This document shows positions 1 to 11,865 of a stretch of DNA of 64,000 bases, one piece after another. Location of the stretch: the NCBI GenBank assembly GCA_008638375.1, contig VIRR01000568.1, forward strand, positions 62,001 to 126,000. The letters are read 5' to 3'. Under the pieces are notes generated by a model, which did not search any database, was not told where the DNA came from, and saw nothing but the letters and a program-made list of their open reading frames with translations. A program made the position numbers and the translations under genes. Each line of letters begins with the position of its first letter. Within the stretch, counting starts at the first letter, position 1. This stretch comes from Nyssa sinensis (Eukaryota; Streptophyta; Magnoliopsida; Cornales; Nyssaceae).

Positions 1-628
1 ATTTATCTTTAGTTGCACTGAGAATTTTCCAAAAGTTTCTTAGGAAGAAAGACTTCGAGTCTTCCAAGACGTTGGTTTCTGGGATCGATATCATTTCCCA
101 CAACAGAAATTTGGTAAAGTCCTTGCTTCAATTTCTCTTTCCCCTGTTTAAAATTGGAAAAATTTGATACATATTATCATTTCAAAACTTTCCCTTAGTT
201 AGTGGCAAGCATTGTAGTCAAGTCCTGGTTTTAGTTTATTCTTATCGTCGATGATGCATTTCTTAGTGATGTTTGATGAGGCTTAATGGATGTCATGGCC
301 ATTATTTTTGAAACATGGTTGGGATGAACTTCCATATTATGAACAGATGAAAGGCTTCATGGATAGTCAACTGGATGCTAAGTTTATAGGAGATGAATTG
401 TCCAAAAAACCAGTGCCATGACAATCAGAGGTTTCAAAAAAACAAGATCACAGTTGTTTTAGCCTAATGATAATGTAAATTGGCACCTTTACCAAAGGCA
501 AAAAGGACTACAATTTTAGAGAATCTGATTATCTGTTGTGAGCTGAGACAAGATTTTTAGGTAAAACTGAACGACATTAGAAAGTCCACGTTGATATAAA
601 CAAAATGCAGTAGTTAAGGAAGCAATGT

Positions 629-981
629 ATCACGGATCGGGCTCTGACCCAAAAGCTGCAACTGGTGGGTAGAGGTACCAAATCCCTAATATGGCCCAAG
701 ATCCTCCTACTCACAACCGATGTGGGATCGTGACATACTCTCCCACCCGAATCCGCGAACGTCCTCGTCGGGGTCGGGCCACAAGGTGGGTTCAGGCTCG
801 TCGGAACCCTGGGCGGCCCAGGCTTTATGGTTACCACCGGGTCATCGGAATCTCGGATCGGCTCTGATACTACTATCACGGATCGGGCTCTGACCCAAAA
901 GCTGAAACTGATGGGTAGAGGTACCAAATCCCTGATATGGCCCAAGATCCTCCTACTCACAACCGATGTAGGATCGTGACA
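629..981 (-). mobile_element. TRIM (miniature LTR retrotransposon), complete, 353 bp
   Basis: Two direct repeats of 107 bp (629-735 and 875-981) differ at about four positions by eye and enclose 139 bp. Read on the minus strand, the first LTR is followed at once by a primer-binding-like sequence containing TATCAGAGCC (rc of about 862-873), close to the plant initiator-Met tRNA complement. The second LTR is preceded by a purine-rich tract, GGGTGGGAGAGTA (rc of 736-748). A 5-bp direct repeat AATGT (624-628 and 982-986) flanks the element. It has no coding capacity. The LTR starts TGTCACGATCC on the minus strand. The low LTR divergence suggests a fairly recent insertion. Confidence 0.85.
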
Positions 982-3900
982 AATGTCTCATTTTTTTTTA
1001 TGGAGGGAACCAAAAAATTGTAGGAGCCAATTATCTTGTATCAGGGTGAACTAGCTTCCAATTAAAATAAAAATAAAAAAAAAATTCAAGAAATTTTTGC
1101 CTACTCAAAACAAGGCTACATATTTTGAAGTGTTTGTCTTTCCCTCTCAATACATCTGATTTTAGCATTGCCCACTCCTGAAGTGAATCCAAGAGTAGGT
1201 TTCATGCATAGTGACAGCGCAACAACTTCACCTACGATCATTTTCAAAACCATGGTAGTGCAAATGCTGTTTTTGAGATATCTGAGTCACGTAATGATCA
1301 TTATTTATCTTTAATTGCACTATAAATTTTCCAAAACCTCCATGGAACTGACTTGGAGTTTTGGACACCAAGTCATCCAAGATGTTGATATCTGTCACTA
1401 TTTTACATTAATGATGTTAGACCAATAATTTTCTTGAACTTCTAGTCTTGGTATCTAAAGTGGAAAAACAAAATAGTGAAAAAAAAAAAGAAGCAGCAGC
1501 ATTTGTCAGGAGTATCTCATATTTCTAAGTATTTTGTGTTTTCTTCCTTGTCCTAATTGACTCAGGGTTTCCAACTTTCATTGGAAGAATGAAGCTTGAC
1601 ATTAGCACCTCTAATTATGTTGATAAGACCAAGACCATCTGTCTAATCAATGCCTTAAAAGTCAGTTTCCAAGCAACTGCACCTATATGCTTGTTCGGTT
1701 AATGGGGGTTGTGGAATTTTATAACCATTGTTCAAGTGGATGAATGACATGGGCCATTTTGTATTTTAATAGTGTGATACGATAACACTTGATTACATAG
1801 ATTTAGGTGCATGATAATGAACCATGTTAACCCTAAGATGGTACATGACAGTGAAATCATACCAGACACATACTGAATTGAGACTAAACATATTTTAAGC
1901 ATTTTCATTTCTTGGCAACAATAATAGATTCTTATCCAAACGAAATAGATCCTGATCAACAATCCATAACTTTAAAATGAATGATCCATTTTTAAAACAT
2001 AAAAATTATCGGAAATGATACTGTATTAACTATATAATTTGTTTATGAACTCATGCCAGAACTATATCCTGGCAGAGAAGAGTGTGATCCTCCTACGGTA
2101 TTCCTATCAATCACACGAGAAAAAAGGTCCAAAACTGCTATAATCAATTCGAGCATTTAAAGTTGAACAATAAAATAATAATACAAAAAAAAAAAAAAAA
2201 CTAGTTTCTAAGTAGATTGTTTACATTTGTTGAACTAATTGAGTCACTTTATCTAAATGCCATTGAAAGAATGAATTATAACAATTAATATGTTTCCTAG
2301 TTGCTCTATATAATTGTAAGCTTTACCCATCCAATATTTTGGCTAGATATATTGATAAGTCTCACCTTTATTCTTTCCCCAAAATTAAAGCACAAAGAAA
2401 TCACAAGTCAAGGTACTGGACTGGTCAAAGTCATTTGTGGCTACAATGCAACTCCATTTCTTCATCAATCAAATTAAGGCATCTTCAGTCAACGGTGACC
2501 AGCCAATTTGTAGAAAGTTTTGTAGCACTGCCAGACTTAACAGGTCCCAGAAGAGTTTTGTGTCTTAATGTTATAATGTAGAATGACAAATATGTTATAT
2601 GGAAGATGATCTCATGGATTTGGCTTTATGATAAGGGTTGCACAAGCTCTATCAATACCATGTCTTTGGCGAAGTTAGAATAGACAGAATACCATTAATG
2701 ATCAGTTGTGGAGGAAATGGAATATCTCTTTGGTATTCATTGGTATCAGTAGCTTTTCTTCTTCTGTTAGTTGGGAGCATGGCTGCTCTGCCCTTGCTAT
2801 TTTGCTGGTATGCCTGGGGAATGCCCTTGTAAATATGTACATTTGGTTGTTTACAATCCTTTTTCTGGTAGTTTTGATTCTATATTCTGAGGGTAGAGGA
2901 CAGTATTGCTGCTAATCTCTCTTATGGGTAAGAAAGTGTTGGACTTGTGAACTAATGAACTTGACAGATGAGGAGGCAGGTGGTGTGTTCCTGGGGAATC
3001 TGCCACCATGAAACTATTGTTAAAGAAACATATTTCTGGTTGGGAAGATGCTTACAGGCAAACAGCCAGACTATTTGATGTTGAAGCAATGAAAGAAACC
3101 AAAAAAAATTATATAAAAAATCATCAAGATGCAAGCAATGAATAAATATTCTTATCGAGTTTAAGCTGGGTAGTCCCACGCCAAATCAAATTTGTTCTAC
3201 ACTAGTTTTAAACCATTATGAGCTTCACAAATTGTGAGGCAATCCTACGGAAGAACAATGAGTAATTGAATTACAATTCTTCAACAAAATTTCAAAATTA
3301 CATTCTTACTACTGATTTCAAAAGGTAAATATTTTGGCTCAGTAGTACTGTTAAAAAATTATTTGGGGCCAAGCCATCTGGAGTGCCTTCAGTGACAGAG
3401 TTAAAATAGAGTCATGATACACGATTATGTACACGTAGATAAATTCAAGACATTCTCTTGGCACCATTCAACACGTTCAAATGTCTCATGTCCTACTGGG
3501 ATTTCATTTCCTAGAAACTTTGTAAAGTTTTTGCTTCAATTTCTCTTTTCCCCATTTAAAACTGGAAAAACATGAAAGACATTGTCATTTTAAAACCTTG
3601 CCTTTAGTTTGTGGCAAGCATTCTAGTCAAGTCCTGCTTTTATTTTATTTTTGTCATCAACAACATATTTCTCAGTGATGTTTGATGAAGCTTCATGGAT
3701 ATTGTGGCCAGTATTTTCAAAACAGGGTTGGAATGAACTTACAAGTTGCATGTTATGAATAGATACAGGGCTTTATGGATAGTCATTTGGATGCTAAGTT
3801 TATCGGAGATAAATTGTAGAAAAATTGAGTGCCAAAACCATCGGAAGTTTCAAAAAAAAAAAAAAAGATCGCAGCTGTTTTAACCTAATGATAATTTAAT

Positions 3901-4509
3901 TGTTACCTTACCAAAGACAAAAGGGACTATAATTTATGAGAATCTGATTTTCAGGAGTGGAGTGAACAGATACAAGGTATTTAAGTAGAGCTGAATAATA
4001 AAGGCAATACGAGGAGGCAATGAAAACAACTTGTGAACTTGTGAACTAATACGAGGAGGCAAGTGGTGTGTTCCCGGGAAATCTACCACCATGAAACTAC
4101 GGTCAAGGCAACATATTTCTGGTTGGGAAGATGCTTACAGCCAGACTATTTGATGTGGAGGCAATGAAAACAACTGAAAAAGGGTCTGGAAAACCATCAA
4201 GATGCAAACAATACATAAATATTGTTAAGGAGTTTAAGCTAGGTGAATCAGGCCAAATCAAATTTGTCCTGCAGTAGTCTAAACCATTAATAGCTTCACA
4301 AATTATTCTGAAGCAATCATGTACGAGAAGTAATTGAATTTAGTCAATTTTTCAAATCAATTTCAAAATCACATTCTTACTACAGATTTAAAAAGGTATA
4401 TATTTTGGGTCTGATAGAACTGTTATAGAACTATTTGGGGCAAGGCCATCGAATAATTGGAATGCCTTCAGTGACATTTCTTTTCTGATACTTGTTGAGA
4501 AGCCCGAGT

Positions 4510-5220
4510 AAAATTAGTTCAACCACCTACTTCATCTTATTTCTTTTCTTAACAACAGTTCCTCCTCGAATAAGCAAGTTTCTACAGAAGCCATTTTCTG
4601 CGTGAACCACAGATATTATGCATGCATATTCATGATGATTAACCATCCATAACTTTTAAAATATAGAATCTACAGAATAATCATATATATCGTACTCAAA
4701 CTATTTAATATAGTTTTATGGCCTGCGTGCCATAACTAGTCACATTATAGAATAAGATCCAGTCCTTCAAAGGACACACTAAATATCATAATTCAAACTA
4801 ACATGTTTATAGTTTCAATCTTCAAGAAATAGACACAGGAGTTATTTACAATGGAAAGCCAAAACTCCACTCCATGTAACTCCCACTGAAAGATCATGCC
4901 ATAGTTGTAGTCACACCCACAGAAAAGATCTAGCAGCAAAACAAGTACTAAAATAATGTTTACAATTAGTTTAAGCAAAGCAAAACCGACGAGCCATATT
5001 AGTTCACAAATAATGGAAATTTTCAACATTCTTGCCGAAAGCTGCATCATTATTCATTAGTGCTGTTAATAGGCCTAAGAATAATATAAAGCATGATTGA
5101 AGCAGTACACTATGAGCTAATAGGAAAGCAGAATCTGAGCCACAATCCGAAATTACTGCCAACATCATGGGGTGAAAAGCCACGTCTCAAGGATATGGCT
5201 TTATTCTTCCCCTTCTTATC
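4510..5220. repeat. Diverged duplicate of the RLP 3' flank (partner at 11040-11740)
   Basis: Long collinear similarity with 11040-11740 can be followed by eye, for example around 4560-4770 versus 11049-11250 and 5190-5215 versus 11675-11700. The right-hand copy lies next to the RLP remnant on its 3' side. This copy therefore probably marks a second RLP gene whose coding part has been lost. Small open frames inside both copies are short and not conserved as protein, so I do not call them genes. Confidence 0.6.
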
Positions 5221-5589
5221 ATTTGCTTTGTTTCCAGGTTGTTGCGTGGGGTAGGAGTACTTCCTTCTTTATAACTGTGGTGTAAGAATGATCAGTGGTA
5301 AAATCTTTCAGAGCATGTCCTTGTGTTGTTTGGATTTTTACTTTTTAGTTTTTTTTTTTTGGGTTTTTGTTCTGGTACAGGGATAATTTTAATAGTTTTA
5401 CTTGAATTATAATGTAATATTTCGCTTTATGATGAGTATGGGGCTTTTACATATAGTAACTTCACTGTGCTTGCAAAAGCCCTCGATACAGGATTTTTTT
5501 TAAATGCATCTGTGGTTTATGCTGCTAGCCTGCTTGCATTACTGAGATTTGGAGTGTGTGATGTTTCATAAATCACAATTGAGTTGACA

Positions 5590-5594
5590 CTTAG
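5590..5594. repeat. Target-site duplication, left (CTTAG)
   Basis: CTTAG directly precedes the TG of the solo LTR and is repeated at 8760-8764 after its terminal CA. Five bases is the usual target duplication for Ty3-type integrases. Confidence 0.85.
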
Positions 5595-8500
5595 TGTAAT
5601 ACCCCGACTCAAAAATATCGGGTCATAGGACACGTTTTACGAGGCAATGAAAACAATTGTGTAAAGGTTTTTATCCTTAAGAGAAAAATTAATTAAATAA
5701 TTGATTTATTTAAAGTATGAGAATATGTATATGTATATGCATGTACATCTATACGTACATATATACAAGAAAATATATATATGTATAAATATATATGTAA
5801 AAAGTTGTGAATAGTGTGTGCAAGTGGGTGTGTGTGTGTGTTGTATTATATATATGTATAATTTATAATCAAGTAGGTGGGGGACAAGAAGACATGGTGA
5901 AGTAAGGAGAAAGCTGAATAGAGAAAAATGTGAAGTTAATGGAGTGTAAGATAGATTATCTTGCAAAAATTAAAGAGAAAGTTGAATAGGAAAGGCAGCA
6001 AAAGTATAGAGAGAGAGAGGAAAACAGTGGGCAGGGTGGTGGTGTTGTGTGGATATATGTATGTGTATATAGATCAGTACGGTGGGCTGTTAGAAGAAAT
6101 CAGAAGTGGAAGCTAAGAGGAAAATAGAAGTGAAGGAGAAACGGAAAGAGAAAGAAGGAGAAACCGAAAGAAAAGGTCAGAAATTTACTATATTTTCATG
6201 TTTCAAATTTGCTAGCTTTTTTGTAGAATTGCTTAAAGCTTAGAAATAATTACATGGTTTTATAGAGTATGAAAAATGGTGAATTTAGGAAGAAACCGCA
6301 GCTCATTTGGTTAAGAAATGAGTGAGAAAAACCAATTTAAAGTTTGAAGGAAATTTTCGGATCATTGAGTTTTAGATCGTTTTACCTTGTTTTATGAATT
6401 GGAAATTGTTGCCCATAGGTGCAGAAACTTGTAGGTAAAATTTGGGCTCAAAACAATGACTAAAAAGCCATGAAAAAATAAAAATTCAGTTCGCCGGAAA
6501 GTTGGGACAGCTCGCCGGAGCTGGCTGTAACTCAACTTTTCGAGGCCTTCCGGTGGTCCAAACTGAATTCCGAGGGTAGATTTGGAAAGCCCATGAAGAG
6601 TAGAAGGTGACCCAAGTGATCGGATGTCGGAAAATTGCCGAAAAACAGCTGGCCATTGCCGGAGAAGATGACTGGTGCAAGCTGCCGGAAACAAATCCTG
6701 CACCATGCGTGTTGTGTTTTTTTGTGATTTTGGGCCACGGGTCGGGTCGGGTTGACCCGCCCAAGCCCAATACGGGTTGACCCAATATAGGTGTTGTCAT
6801 GAGAAATTTTTAGAAGTTTAAAAATTTGTGATTAGGGGCTGTTTGGATGCAAGAATAGTGAAATTAAAATTAAATTGAAATAGGGACAATGATAACTTAT
6901 CCAAGGTTTTGGGCTTATTCATTGTTTGCCTATTCCAAATTGGAATAAGGCTTTGTGAAATTATAAATGTTACTCAAAAGTTATAATAATTATATTATGA
7001 CCCAAGTAATAAAATATTCTTTAATTAAATAATTATTTAAATAAGAAAAATTATGAAAATATCCAAAGTTCTAAAACAAGTCAAACGAAGTCCAAATAAA
7101 GTAAACAAATAATACATTTTGACTATTTTGGACGTTCTGAACCTAATGGTGGGATCCGTTTTACGAGACGGGACTCCAAAAAAAAAAAAATAAGACACAT
7201 TAAGGTATAAATTACCAAATTACCCCTAACGTACCCAAAACCAAATAAAAAGCCGAGAAGGTCTAAATTAACTTTCTTCAACATTCCGGACTCAATAGTA
7301 GAGTCCGTTTTATCATATAAGATACTTAAAAATTAATGGTTGAATTGTGATTATAGGGACCCTCGTTAAGGAAGGATTTTTTTGGAGTTAAGCTTTCGGA
7401 ATTCAGGTGAGTATTTCATACCATATTGAGGTAGACATTTTCAGTATAGATATAAATATTGAACTCTTTTATGATATATCGACATATGAAATCGTTTTCC
7501 TTTATAGCATTTGTTTAACAGTTATACTGTATACGTTTTGAACGATTTATTGACAACTATATTGTCTTCTTTGACTTAAGAAAATGTGTTTGTAAGGTAC
7601 TCAAATGTTATATGATCTTCTTATAAATGTTGAACTGTTTTAACTAAATATTAAATAAAGAACTTTGATTTGAGTAATTGAACTGCCATTGATGATTATT
7701 GATTTTGGATATGATTTGGTTATGATTTTGATGCTTTGAATAGAACACTCTTCTATGATTGGTCACTATCGAATAGGTTGTGATTTATCGAACCCTCCCA
7801 CAGGGTATATTGTGGTGAGCCGGTGTTGATACGGCATATCGAACTAGCTAGCCCATCGATCTCAGTCAGCGAGGTTCTAATTTGCTGGCCATAGAAGTGG
7901 AATACATCATTTTGAATATGAATATTGAAAATCGAACCATAAATCTGATTATCGAACTATGAATTTGGGTTATTGAACCATGAATCTGATTATCGAACTA
8001 TGATTTATCGAACTATGAATTTGGGTTATTGAACCATGAATCTGATTATCGAACTATGATTTGTCGAACTATGAATTTGGGTTATTGAACCATGAATCTA
8101 AATTATTGAACTATGAATTTGGGAATTGAACCATGATATTGAACTATGATTTTGATTTATTGAACTATGTTATTGATTATCGATTTATGATTTTCGTTAT
8201 ATTGAGATTTATTGGAAGTAAATTTGATACCGTTATCTTATATTATAAATTAAGATGACATATGATATCTGATCATAGACATTTATATATTAAATTATAT
8301 AGTAATTTTGAAACCCCTGGTATGTTATGGAATGCTTACGAGCTGTGATACTCACGAGCTGTTGAGCTCATAGGATATTTTTATCCTATTTCAGGTGATG
8401 ATATTAGACAAGAAATAGCAGGTTCAGTCAGACTAGTTGGAAGCTTATAAAGCTATGGACTCTTTTTGTAATAAGATTTTACTAGTCTTGATGTAGTTGC

Positions 8501-8759
8501 TTTTGGGAACTTTGGGCTGTATATCGAATATGACGTCAGCAGGTTTTGAAAAAATTACATCATGTACTTTTGTAATTACTGTGGAATGTATAAATAGATA
8601 AGTAATGTTGACTTGTGTATTGATTAGCGCTTCCGCAATAGAAAAAGAAAAATTTATTCCGCTGCGTTTGATGAAAGGGGATTATGATCATTGGCAAAAA
8701 GGCCTCGGTGGCCGATCACGAACCCTCGATCCGCATGGACCGGATTTGGGGTCGTGACA
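5595..8759 (+). mobile_element. Solo LTR of a long-LTR Ty3-type family (3165 bp)
   Basis: The segment starts TGTAATACCCCG and ends GGGTCGTGACA, with the standard TG...CA ends, and is bounded by the 5-bp repeat CTTAG (5590-5594, 8760-8764). No internal gag/pol, primer-binding site or polypurine tract is present, so it is a solo LTR left by LTR-LTR recombination. Several blocks match the 3' LTR at 50814-54277: the first bases, the module around 7365-7470 (52845-52960), the module at 7860-7890 (53265-53295), and the last about 100 bp. It carries a minisatellite (7920-8170). A consensus splice donor at 7406/7407 and an acceptor at 8394/8395 are also found in the other LTR. Open frames within it are short and not credible genes. 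Confidence 0.9.
7920..8170 (+). repeat. Minisatellite inside the solo LTR
   Basis: Tandem variants of two short modules, TTATCGAACTATGA and TTATTGAACCATGAAT, form a higher-order unit of roughly 56 bp repeated several times. A more decayed version of the same motif family occurs in the 3' LTR near 53400-53760, so this array belongs to the LTR rather than to the insertion site. Confidence 0.8.
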
Positions 8760-8764
8760 CTTAG
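8760..8764. repeat. Target-site duplication, right (CTTAG)
   Basis: Matches 5590-5594 exactly and marks the right edge of the solo LTR. Confidence 0.85.
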
Positions 8765-11039
8765 CATTCTGATTCTTTTTAGCCAATGTTGCAAATCAAA
8801 TTTGTGAAATGAATAGATAACGTGATATTCATTGTCATATAAGGTAAAAAAAAAAAAAAGATATTTATTAAGAGGGAAAACACCAAGGAGAGCTACGAGA
8901 TGAGGCAAGCAAGAAAACAGTCTCAAAAGGACTTTCAACTGCACAAACTTGAGCTTTGCAGAGAACCAAGTAGGACAGAGGTCAGGTTCATGTAGAGAAA
9001 ATGAAAAATCCTACTAGGGGACTTAAGAGGCGACTAAACTAGCTTTGGTTTCGGCATGTCATTCATTTTCTTTTAAGTTACATTCTGTCTCATTTGACGT
9101 ATCAAAATTATGGTGCTTGAAGTTCTTTACATGGAAAACATTCTACAAAAAGGGAATGACCTTTTTGAATTAAAAAGACATTTGGGTGCATGAGAGATTG
9201 TTTAAAAGATATTAGGCATTTTATTGACCGTTGTGACGCACATGCACATAAATGTTTCATAATGTAATATAGTTTATCCGATCAATTTCTCTAATGGAAT
9301 TTCCGGATTCCCAAGTAGGGAAGATGATATTACTCCAGCTTTTCCAATACCCATTACGTACAAAAAATGCAGCATATGCATGGAGGCAGTTTCTTTCCAT
9401 CTCCCCCATCTTGACTAAAGTATTCATGAAGATTGTCTTAATGCAATCTCACTTATACAAAATCACTAGGTTTATAATATTCTAAGCATTACATGAGGTA
9501 GCTTGCTATTTGCCTCAAACAAGTTAGTTCCATATGCTGCTTAACTACAGTTTTATCAATTATTGTTCATTTCATTTAACTCTCATGTCGTGGAAAGGTT
9601 ATGTTTGGATAGGTTTTGAGAGTTAGAGTTTTAAGAAATTTTTTTGAGAGGTGTTTTTAAGTAATTTTTTGGAATTTGAACTATTGTTTGGATAGTTTTT
9701 GAGAGTTTGAGTTTTAAGAAATATTTTGAGAAGTGTTTTTAAGTAATTTCTTGTAATTTGAAATTGTTTGGATTGATTAATTTGAAAAAAGATAAAAAAA
9801 TGTATGGTTATGTTTTTAAAATAAGATTTTTAATTTCAAATTACAAGATATGTGTTTGAAATTAATTTTTTTTTTAAATTTAGATTATCATATCGAAATA
9901 TATTTTTATAGTTTACATGATTTTTATTTAGGAAGATCAACTGCTTTCCCAACGAATAAGACCGTTGACGGATTTAAGATCAATGTTTTATTCGCTTGGG
10001 ATGAGTATTTACTTTTTAAATATATGAAATTTATATTTTTTATTATAATATTTTTTAAAAATAAAAACTGCCCCCCTTTATTTATTTAGATTTTAAAAAA
10101 TAAATTTTTAATTTTAAAACGTGAGATACGTTATTGACAAACTATTAATCTTAAATTTTTTACTATTTTATAATTTAGATTATCATATTCAAATACATTT
10201 TCACAATTTTTAAAAAATCAATATTTTGAAACAAATTATATCTAAATTACATTTTCACAATTTTTAATATTCTTAAAAAATGTGTTTGGTTACGTTTTTA
10301 CTGTATTTTCACAATTTTTAATATTCTTAAAAAATGTGATCCAAATTTAATACATTTAATTAAATATGATATAAAAAATTTAATAAAAATAACAAGATTT
10401 AACAAATTTGATTAATTAATATAACATATATTAATTATTAAATTATATAATATTTTTTAAAATTAAAGTTATATATCATAAGTTTGGCATATTATAAAAT
10501 AATATTTTATATGTATAATATAAATTATAATATAATATTTTATAAATATAATATATATTAATATCCTTGTCAAATCAAATAAAATTTAATTTGATAATTA
10601 ATTTCTTGAAATTTGAACCATTGTTTAGATAAAATTTCTTGGAATTTGAACTTTGTTTGAATTTAAAATGAAGTTTTGAATTTTATTTTTTTGGTGGCTA
10701 AACAAACAAGTTTTTGAAAATTTGTTTTTGAATTTATAACCAAACAAACTATAATGTCCAACTTAAAATGACTCAAGTATTTTTTAGAATTAGTTATTGC
10801 TTGTTATTCTACTAATATCTAAAGTCTATTTTATTAAATAAAAATTGAATATGACTACCAAAACAAAAGGCACATTTATTACTCAAATTTTATATTACTT
10901 ATATTTTTTTTCCTTTTCCTTTTCAAAATTATAAAAAACTATCATATTAATTTTTTTATAGTAATAACTATTTCCCGTACAATGCACGTGCATTTTTTTG
11001 ACTAGTTTAGACTAAACAGACTTCATGTTGTTTCTTTTC
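8765..11039. other. AT-rich non-coding region
   Basis: No gene recognised. From about 9600 to 10750 the sequence is very AT-rich, with repeated variants of a GTTTGGATAGTTTTTGAGAG-like phrase near 9600, 9690 and 9765. It ends near 10735-10755 with ACCAAACAAAC, which is roughly the reverse complement of the left edge. This may be an old terminal-inverted-repeat element, but the ends do not match well enough to call it. A short palindromic phrase, TACAATGCACGTGCATT, sits near 10979. Confidence 0.4.
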
Positions 11040-11740
11040 TCAACAACATATTCCTCCTCAAATAAGAAAGTTAATATAAAAGCCATTCTCCTTGTGGGCC
11101 ACATATATTATACATACATATTCATGATTAACCATCCATAACTTTAAATATATAGAATCTACAAAACAAACATATGGCGCTCAAACTATGAAATATAGTT
11201 TTATGGCCTGCATGCCAAAACTAGTCACATTACAAAAGAAGATCCTGTCCTTCAAGGCGCACTATTAATCTCATAATTAAACTTACATGCATATAGTTTG
11301 AATCTTCAAGAAATAGATAGAGGATTTATCCACATCGGAAGCCAAAAATCCACTCCCAGTAACATGTACTCAATCATCAAGAGGGGCGAAAGCTCATGCC
11401 GTAGCTGTAGTCACTCCCACTTAAAAGATCTAGCAGCAAAACCAGTAATAAAATAATGTTTACAAACAATTTAAGCAACGAAAAACTGACTAGCCATGCT
11501 AGTTCACAAACAAGAATTGGAATGCAAGTCAGCGAATTAAAATTTTGAACTCCCAAAATTGAAGCTAAGTTTTGGGACATCAAATTTATAAAGAAACACG
11601 AGATGAATGGTGATTTCAGATCTTTCCATAATAGAGAGAGGAAGGACTCTAGAAATTACCGGACACGTCACAGGGGGGAAGAGCCATGTTTCTAGGATAT
11701 GGTTTGGCGTATTATGATAAAAACCAGATGCAGCAAAGAA
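11040..11740. repeat. 3' flank of the RLP remnant, duplicated at 4510-5220
   Basis: Collinear with 4510-5220. It lies immediately downstream, on the minus strand, of the RLP stop codon at 11866-11868. It is probably old 3' untranslated or flank sequence that was duplicated with the gene. Confidence 0.6.
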
Positions 11741-11865
11741 AAGCACTCATTCGGACGAGGTGGGCAATTTCAAATCCTAATATATAACCTGAAAAAGAGT
11801 TCCTCAACATATCTATTAGACACATCTCCCAAATAATGAAGAAATAACAGAAATGAAAAATATAT

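Larger units (their letters stand above)
1..5594. other. Non-coding region with degenerate internal duplications
   Basis: No gene recognised apart from the TRIM at 629-981. The stretch is built from diverged copies of itself. Bases 1-110 resemble 1301-1400; about 60-580 resembles 3490-3990; 2941-3300 resembles 4029-4320; and 4510-5220 resembles 11040-11740, which lies just beyond the 3' end of the RLP remnant. I infer that this is old flank sequence of an RLP cluster whose coding parts are gone. A short open stretch near 2700-2915 looks hydrophobic but matches no family I know. Short poly-A/T tracts are common. Confidence 0.5.

Noticed and set aside
577..960. Open frame of 127 codons on the minus strand
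   Set aside because: It runs through the TRIM and repeats itself because the two LTRs repeat; not a gene.
5706..5966. 86-codon minus-strand frame rich in I/Y/T
   Set aside because: Encoded by a TA/TG microsatellite-like stretch in the solo LTR.
7920..8170. Regular repeats with CRISPR-like spacing
   Set aside because: Units are adjacent and diverged with no unique spacers, in a plant LTR; it is a minisatellite.
9597..10755. Possible MITE with GTTTGG-type ends
   Set aside because: The ends match only loosely and no target duplication could be found.
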